Shown here piece by piece: positions 58,454 to 64,000 of a DNA stretch of 64,000 bases. The translations under genes were made by a program, and so were the position numbers. The notes under the pieces were generated by a model that had not been told where the DNA came from, ran no database searches, and was given only the letters and a program-made list of their open reading frames with translations. The DNA is taken from the NCBI GenBank assembly GCA_900708905.1, contig CAADRB010000038.1, forward strand, positions 794,814-858,813, in the 5' to 3' direction. Origin of the DNA: Hymenolepis diminuta (taxonomy: Eukaryota; Platyhelminthes; Cestoda; Cyclophyllidea; Hymenolepididae). Position 1 is the first letter of the stretch. Each line of letters opens with the position of its first letter.

Positions 58454-58460
58454 CCTTCAT
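58454..58460 (-). CDS. Candidate start micro-exon of the ZER1/ZYG11-like gene
   Basis: An ATGAAGG followed by a GTAAAG donor on the minus strand supplies phase 1, exactly what the next exon (58336-58236) needs, giving MKEHNNVNVIPLKK. A seven-base coding exon is unusual, and an alternative ATG exon cannot be excluded. Confidence 0.3.
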
Positions 58461-58798
58461 TTTATTATTCGACAAAATTGAGTTAGTGACAAATGTAATG
58501 AAAAATACAAGTTCTAGATTCTATGATTAAATGTAATGGATGCTGTAATTTCATGTCCTCTTTTCAAATAAAACTGAACAGCTTTAGATAACGCATTTTC
58601 GTTGTTTGCTAATAGATTATCTTTGTACTTGTTACTTTTTACTTTCTGCTATCAAATTGCATTTAATTTAATTTTCTTTTTGATCTTAAATTAGATCGGA
58701 TTCTTTATTTCAATTGGCTTTCGCTATTACATATAATTTGAGGGTCCAAGGTTCTAGTCCTCATTCGCTTGGAGATGATAATGCGTTCGCTACAGGTC

Positions 58799-59045
58799 TT
58801 TAGCTCTGGTGTCCTAGTGGTCACCGTACTCGTCTGCTAAGTCAGAGAACAAGGGTTCGATGCCCATCAGTGCATAACCAGTGGGTGATATCGAAATATG
58901 CATTGATTAAGTTCGGCTAAGAAAGATGATGGGGGAATTCGGGTTTCTCACTCGGAAGACTCAATGACGCTTCCTCTTAACCCAGGATGAGTGTTGAAAA
59001 GTGCTCTCCTTATTAAGCTTGCAAATTATTATTATTATCAACGTC
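58799..59045 (+). repeat. tRNA-derived SINE-like element
   Basis: The head GTGTCCTAGTGGTCACCG (A-box-like), an anticodon-arm-like TCGTCTGCTAAG, and AGGGTTCGATGCCCATCAG (B box) resemble a tRNA, perhaps tRNA-Ser(GCT). The arms no longer pair well enough for a functional tRNA. The body runs through GTTTCTCACTCGGAAG and CCCAGGATGAGTGTTGA to CTTATTAAGCTTGC, then an ATT-rich tail (ATTATTATTATTA). It is collinear with the minus-strand copy at 45420-45716. Confidence 0.65.
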
Positions 59046-59099
59046 CTTTACATATGTGGTGGAAGCTACATCAATAAGTCTTTTTGCTACACCATAGTA

Positions 59100-59460
59100 A
59101 TCTTCCTAAGTAGTCCAAATAGCCTCTAGAAGAGTCCCCTATTATAAATTTACTCCCAAATTAGCTAGGTTATGCCCAAAGTGGTAAGAACAAGAAAGAC
59201 ATTGAGTGGGGAGGGACTATTGCCCACTTCTCTTTGTGCCTATGAGTCAAAAGCTTAGTCATTAAATACAAAACCAGGCTAAGCTTTAGAGATCTTGATT
59301 GTTGATTGGTTGAGGAGGTTTCTGCACACACGTCGCGCTTGTTATCTATGCGACCGGTTACATGGCCACAATTTCCAGAAAGTTCCAGCTCACATGATTC
59401 AATCAGCCCTATTGGTGTTGTGTACCCTACACATATAATTCCCCTTTACTGAACTCAAAT
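59100..59460. promoter_or_regulatory. GC-richer island with an inverted CCAAT box
   Basis: Contains TTGATTGGTTGAGG (inverted CCAAT), ACACACGTCGCGC and a run of CpGs near 59330-59350. It could be a promoter, for example for the minus-strand ZER1/ZYG11-like gene that starts about 0.9 kb to the left, or part of an unrecognised repeat following the SINE. No ORF supports an alternative. Confidence 0.25.
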
Positions 59461-61855
59461 TGGGTCTGTTAATTTACAAATATAATTACGTATCTCAATT
59501 TCCTATTGTAAAAAGTGTGGTCTAAAGCGATCTTTGATAAGGCATAACATAACACATCTTTCCACTAATATCTTTCATAGAAATTAAATAGCCATACGGT
59601 TATCAAGGAACAGATACTAAGTAACTGTATAAGAAATCAACCTCGATATTTGATATTTTTAGTTCTGTTCTGCCTAAAATTGTTTTCATTATAGTCACTG
59701 TTCACATTTATTAAATGTACAATTTGTAGATGTTTTTTTAGTTCCAAAATAATGATTTATGTTTATTTTAAATTTTTGTGAACAGATTTATGACCTTTGG
59801 CATTAATTTAGGAAGATTCGGAACTCTAGATGAGGAAAATCTAATTTTTGTCATTTGTATAACGACCTTTCTCCTAAGAGCTTTAAAAAAACGAATCAAA
59901 TAAAACTTTTTATGCAAGCATTACAACCTGAATTTTCATATTTACACACTCTACCATAAGTTTACCAGTAGAAGATCAATAATTGTTGGTCAAAGTCACG
60001 ATAGCAAAATGTCTCATCAGGCAAGATTTAAGCTCTGACTAACAAAAGGAATGCCGCACTTTGAAGAAAAAATCAGAAGTCTTTTGTAATGTACACATAT
60101 CAATATTTTTTTAAATCCCGAGTTGGGTCCTCTCCATATGCCTGTTACATGTTTACCTGATGTGGATCCAGGTTAACAACAGTGATCTGTGAATTATATG
60201 ACTAGAATTTAAGGATCGTATTGAGATCTGCTGACTTCCAACCGCTTCTTTGAATATTTTTAGGTGCGATTTTTGATTCTGTGTGAGAGTGTTTTGATTG
60301 CATGTCGACACCTATTTTCACAGCTACTTATTTTCCGGATATACCCTTAAACAAATAATTAACAAATTGCTGCTTTTATTTATTTATCGATCACTTGAAA
60401 TCTAGCGAGTTTTGTTTTGTTAAAGTAGTGCAAGTTTCTACCATGTTGGCTTTAAGAAGAAATAAATAAAGCTATGTGGCTGATCAACTATTCAAATTAA
60501 TAAATCCCTGACACTGCAAACTTGGATTCATTCAGAAATCAGCGGAACAATCTGAAATTTGAACATTAAAGTATAGAGAAGTGAAATAAGATCGAGAATT
60601 AAGAAAGGTAGCAACTAGACGGTAAGGTCAAATTTTGTGAAGACTCTTTTGATACTCTCAATTAATTTACGCTGTTATTACATTAGTTATTAAGTTAATT
60701 AATAATTAAATTTAATTATCTATTTTGAGTAATGCATAGCCACTGAAATCGCCTTCTGATAGTGATGGTTTATACTTTGTTACTCAATATCTGTCAGTAG
60801 CAATTATATTATACGAAATGGAAACAATTCAAGATGAATTGATAAGTTACCCCGACAGAAAAGGCAAATTTAAAAAAACCCCGACTGGTTAATTAGAATG
60901 TATTATGATTGGCTACTTAGAAAGTGAAGCGGTAGGGCAAAATATAAACAGAGAGGAGTACAAAGTTCAGAAATCCGATGATTTTTGATAGTGTGATTTT
61001 TATTTCCTACTATCCTTTCCACTTACCCCTTATTTTGCTCTGCCATTTCTTGTGTTTATGTTTTCCCAAAATCAGTTGTTTTGTTTCTCGCCTTACTACA
61101 GTCATTAGTACGTAATTTTTCAAAAATTGACAAGTTTTGGTTAGATAATTTTGACATAGCGGTTGGAGTTGATTTTCAAAAGGCAGATTTAAGCTTATAT
61201 AATACGATCCTTTTAACATTCAAAAGTAGGTTAATTAACACTGTAGTTAATTACAGAATTAATACTGTAAACGAACACTGGCTACGGTTTATTCCGCAAT
61301 TGTACCTTCTCTTTGCTATTAAATAATAAATTGAAATGATGTAAACCACAGGCTATATTACGCTACACTTTAATAGTTATTTAATTCATGCGTATATACT
61401 TAGATATAATGTTTTTTCGATTGATTTTGTAATTTATGGCATGATATTTTAGGAAGTAGTCAAGTTTGGAAAGTTAGGCTCTGCTAAATATCATACTGTT
61501 TTGAGGTGGTCACAAAATCCATTTAAACAGTTAAAAGCCCATAAGTTCAATTTGAATATGAGTTTTTGTTCGGTTCTTAACAATGTTTGATTGATAAATA
61601 ATTATTTTAATCTCCACGAATCTATTTTTTACTTCCCATATCTTAAATCTTAAGCCAGATCGATTTGAGAAGTAGAGTATCAGTGTGTATTTATAAGTCG
61701 TAAAATTCTATTTAGCTCCCACTTTTAGCAACAAAGACCTTTTTTAATCATTCATCCTAGTAACAGGCCTTAAGGTAGATTTGTCCTCCAATTAAGAAGT
61801 ACTACACATCTGTCTTTAATTCTTGCAAATGATTCATTTCGGCACAAAACACCAT
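59460..61855. other. Gene-poor AT-rich interval
   Basis: No gene, RNA or repeat recognised. Overlapping frames on both strands at 61010-61326 have no motif and no splice context. Confidence 0.35.
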
Positions 61856-62290
61856 ACACAGAGAGAGAGTACCACACCGATTCACACCTAATTCGTCCCA
61901 GTTGTGTTAACAACCCAGAGAGAGAGAGAGAGAGATGCTAGATAAACTGTTCTCCCCTCTCATCTTTTCCTGGCCTGGTGTTGCGATGGCAAAAACGGAG
62001 TTGGTGAGTGAGTTATTCCAACTCTTTGTGAGTGAGTGGGTGTTGTGTCCCAGTGACCTTGTTTGAAGATATTGTGAACGCACAAGCGGAAGAAAGAAAT
62101 TCACAATCATATAGTCCCTCCCTCACTTTCTTGCTGAATGTTCGCCGACTGTGATGTTAGTGTTCGCGGTGGTGGTGGTCTTTGAATTGAATGCACCGAG
62201 TTTCGGGTGGACTACAAAAGACCCTCCCCACCCCGGTAAAAGCACAAAAGGAACGCGGCTTCACTAGACTTCGAAACGTGATTTCTTTAA
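61856..62290. promoter_or_regulatory. Promoter-like GC-rich island with GA repeats
   Basis: Starts with two GA microsatellites (about 61860-61868 and 61917-61935), possible GAGA-factor-like sites. A CpG-containing stretch with GTTCGCGGTGGTGGTGG and CCCTCCCCACCCCGGTAAAA follows. The last is a good splice donor on the plus strand, so a non-coding 5' exon of a gene running right out of the window is possible. No coding start was identified. Confidence 0.35.
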
Positions 62291-64000
62291 CAATTTGAAG
62301 TCATTGCTCGTGTTTATTTGATGTGAGCAAAAGTTAAATACATTCTACCAATAGGCGCAGTGACTTGAAAGACCTAAAAACTGTTATATTATTTTAGGGA
62401 AGGGACTTGAAAAGATTCGTTTGGATGGAATACCTCCATTTTATTCTTAAGTTCAGCTTAAAACTGGAAGATAGGCAAAATAAATTACCGAGGACTGAGG
62501 CTTAAAATTCGATGAATTGCCTTTTATTAGGTTTTATTTTTATTCAGTTTCGAAATATTAAATTAAAATTTGTGTTCTTTTACTATTTTTACCTTTTTCG
62601 ATAAAAAATTAGAGTTCATTATTAATTACTCCAATATTTTGGTGGTGTTTAACATCGATAACTCTCTTATATGTAGATTTCAATAAACTTTTATTCTTGA
62701 ACCCTTCATAATTATTTATTACATTAGAAGAAAGTCAATTGTTTCAGAACGAGAACAATATGACTTACAATTGTAAAATTTCAAATAATAATTCAAAAAT
62801 GTCTATGAAGAGATGCCGATTTGGTCTTGCAGGGACTGACGTGTTAATAGAATTCGCTTCCCTGAGTCTTTTTTCCTCTCTCTAATTTGTGGGTATGCTA
62901 AAGTTGAAAATTATACTACCATCTAAGTGATTCGAAACATTTGAGTCCTTTTGATTTTAATTCAGAGCGTCTTCAGTTTTTCTGAATTTAGAGATCATTG
63001 GAGGCTGTGATTTGAGAAGTTAGGAGAGCAAAATCACATTATACGATTAGGTAGCCCAATAAACTTGATACTTTGCACTTATCAGCTTTTTTGGCGTAGC
63101 CATTACTATTAGTGTGGAGTGGATCCATACGACTATTATGGTTTGCTTTGTAATTTTCGTTACTCAAATTCTAGTCCATATATTTCCTCTCCTTCAGACC
63201 TATCATGAGCTAAGATTATATGCATTCATTTTAAATTCTACAGACTTTTAGGCTGCTCGATTTTTCTTCCGTTCATATGCAAAAATGATGGCATCCCAAC
63301 TCTTAGTATTGGATAACATTATGAACTCCCTTTGTGACTCGACGATTTGAGTAAAACTTACATTTCTCTGTCGTCAAAGGGGCAATTTTATCTACTTAAT
63401 TAGTTGTAGTTGACATAATACAATAACGTGTGATCAAAATCAGGCATGTTCTCTCTGGGATTTTTTTGGGGTTTGGTATGTAGTTCCCAATACTTTGCAA
63501 AAATACGTACCTTCTAATTAGTCAAAATCTCGAACGTTTATTGATATAGCATTTCAAATTCTTGATATGTGATACCGAGAATTATACCAGTCAAATATCT
63601 AGGTACTAATATTCGATCTGAACCATTTCAAAAAACTCCTTAACTCCTTTCAAAAAACTTGAGTAACACTAAAGTATTTTGAATTTCAAGATAACGCTCG
63701 GAAGAGTATAACCGATATAGTCGCCATGAATTTATTTATGGAATGTCTGTCATATTTGTTAAGGAGTTTAACGGTTATTGATGTAGTGAAAGATAATAAC
63801 GTCATCATAGAGAGATTGATTTACAATAATTGCACAAATGGGAATGAATATGGTAAAAAATAATATCGTTCTAGACACTCAGAATCGATTTAAATACTCA
63901 CATTTGCTCATTTTTTAAATGGCTATTTGATATATATACATATATATTAAAGCTCTCTAGTTTCAAAAAAAATCAATGAAAATCACGAATATGCTGCCCA
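62291..64000. other. AT-rich sequence to the window end
   Basis: Nothing recognisable beyond a short (TA)-rich run near 63930-63950. It could be the first intron of a gene starting at the island at 61.9-62.3 kb. Confidence 0.3.

Larger units (their letters stand above)
55527..58460 (-). pseudogene. ZER1/ZYG11-family gene, diverged, possibly a pseudogene
   Basis: ZER1/ZYG11 proteins are substrate receptors of cullin-2 ubiquitin ligases that read N-terminal glycine degrons through C-terminal ARM repeats. Minus-strand exons follow the family order: an N-terminal KKFCLESIAKNF-type motif, leucine-rich repeats, a transition region with NLKFLEVAEFSGNPITEEYA, an ARM-like segment (ILQYYMQTRVDFF), an acidic loop, and DKFSWTEMM...CENFVKPGGVKV. 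The last part aligns with EFSWSALWNITDE...CEMFLNFNGM of ZER1, but the degron-pocket residues are replaced. The product ends at LYKQLEDL, lacking the last ARM repeats (about 150-170 residues). One junction (57.68-57.74 kb) lacks in-phase splice sites and an in-frame TGA lies at 57050-57052, so it may be a pseudogene or contain assembly errors. Confidence 0.6.

Noticed and set aside
58799..58875. Functional tRNA-Ser(GCT) gene
   Set aside because: Boxes A and B are recognisable, but the acceptor and anticodon stems do not pair properly and SINE-type body sequence follows.
1..64000. CRISPR arrays, operons, ribosome-binding sites, bacterial elements
   Set aside because: None seen; spliced genes and intron structure show a eukaryotic nuclear genome.

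Overview
This is an AT-rich eukaryotic nuclear window (roughly one-third G+C by eye) with two 50-base assembly gaps, long intron-rich genes and many decayed repeats. Four genes can be read by stitching exons together through GT-AG junctions and codon phase. Protein divergence, 31-39 base micro-introns in one gene beside multi-kilobase introns in another, tRNA-derived SINE-like repeats and a dead mariner element fit a flatworm (Platyhelminthes), probably a parasitic one. The species cannot be fixed from the sequence alone.

Layout. From 20.8 kb leftward to beyond the window start, on the minus strand, runs the 5' two-thirds of an MRL-family adaptor gene (MIG-10/RIAM/lamellipodin). Its start exon sits beside a promoter with two CCAAT boxes. 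Ten exons encode an N-terminal talin-binding-like helix, a proline-rich region, a Ras-association (RA) domain, a pleckstrin homology (PH) domain and the start of the C-terminal tail. From 21 to 47 kb there are only weakly supported exons: a poly-glycine first exon near 37 kb and exon-like segments near 32 kb, both minus strand and not recognised. The same stretch holds GC-rich islands that look regulatory (28.3, 34.2 and 46.2 kb), a broken mariner transposon (42.6-43.8 kb) and SINE-like copies. At 47.4-49.0 kb, minus strand, lies a large terminal exon of a PWWP2A/B-like chromatin reader with an AT-hook; its only obvious polyadenylation signal overlaps the stop codon.

At 51.4-52.4 kb there is a pair of ~300 bp direct repeats that could be LTRs of a tiny LTR element. 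At 53.9-54.7 kb (plus strand) is a complete EMC3 gene, the membrane insertase subunit of the ER membrane protein complex, with four introns of 33, 36, 31 and 39 bases. Converging on it from the right (55.5-58.5 kb, minus strand) is a ZER1/ZYG11-family gene. It keeps the leucine-rich and ARM-like parts, but it has lost the family's degron-pocket motif, ends early and shows reading-frame problems. It is either a diverged paralogue or a pseudogene. The right end (58.8-64 kb) holds a SINE-like copy, two GC-rich islands (one with a GA repeat) and otherwise featureless AT-rich sequence.

The genes do not form a shared pathway. They cover cytoskeleton/adhesion signalling (MRL), chromatin (PWWP2-like), ER membrane protein insertion (EMC3) and ubiquitin-ligase substrate recognition (ZER1/ZYG11-like). 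I found no clear undescribed system; the most unusual item is the ZER1/ZYG11-like gene without its degron pocket.
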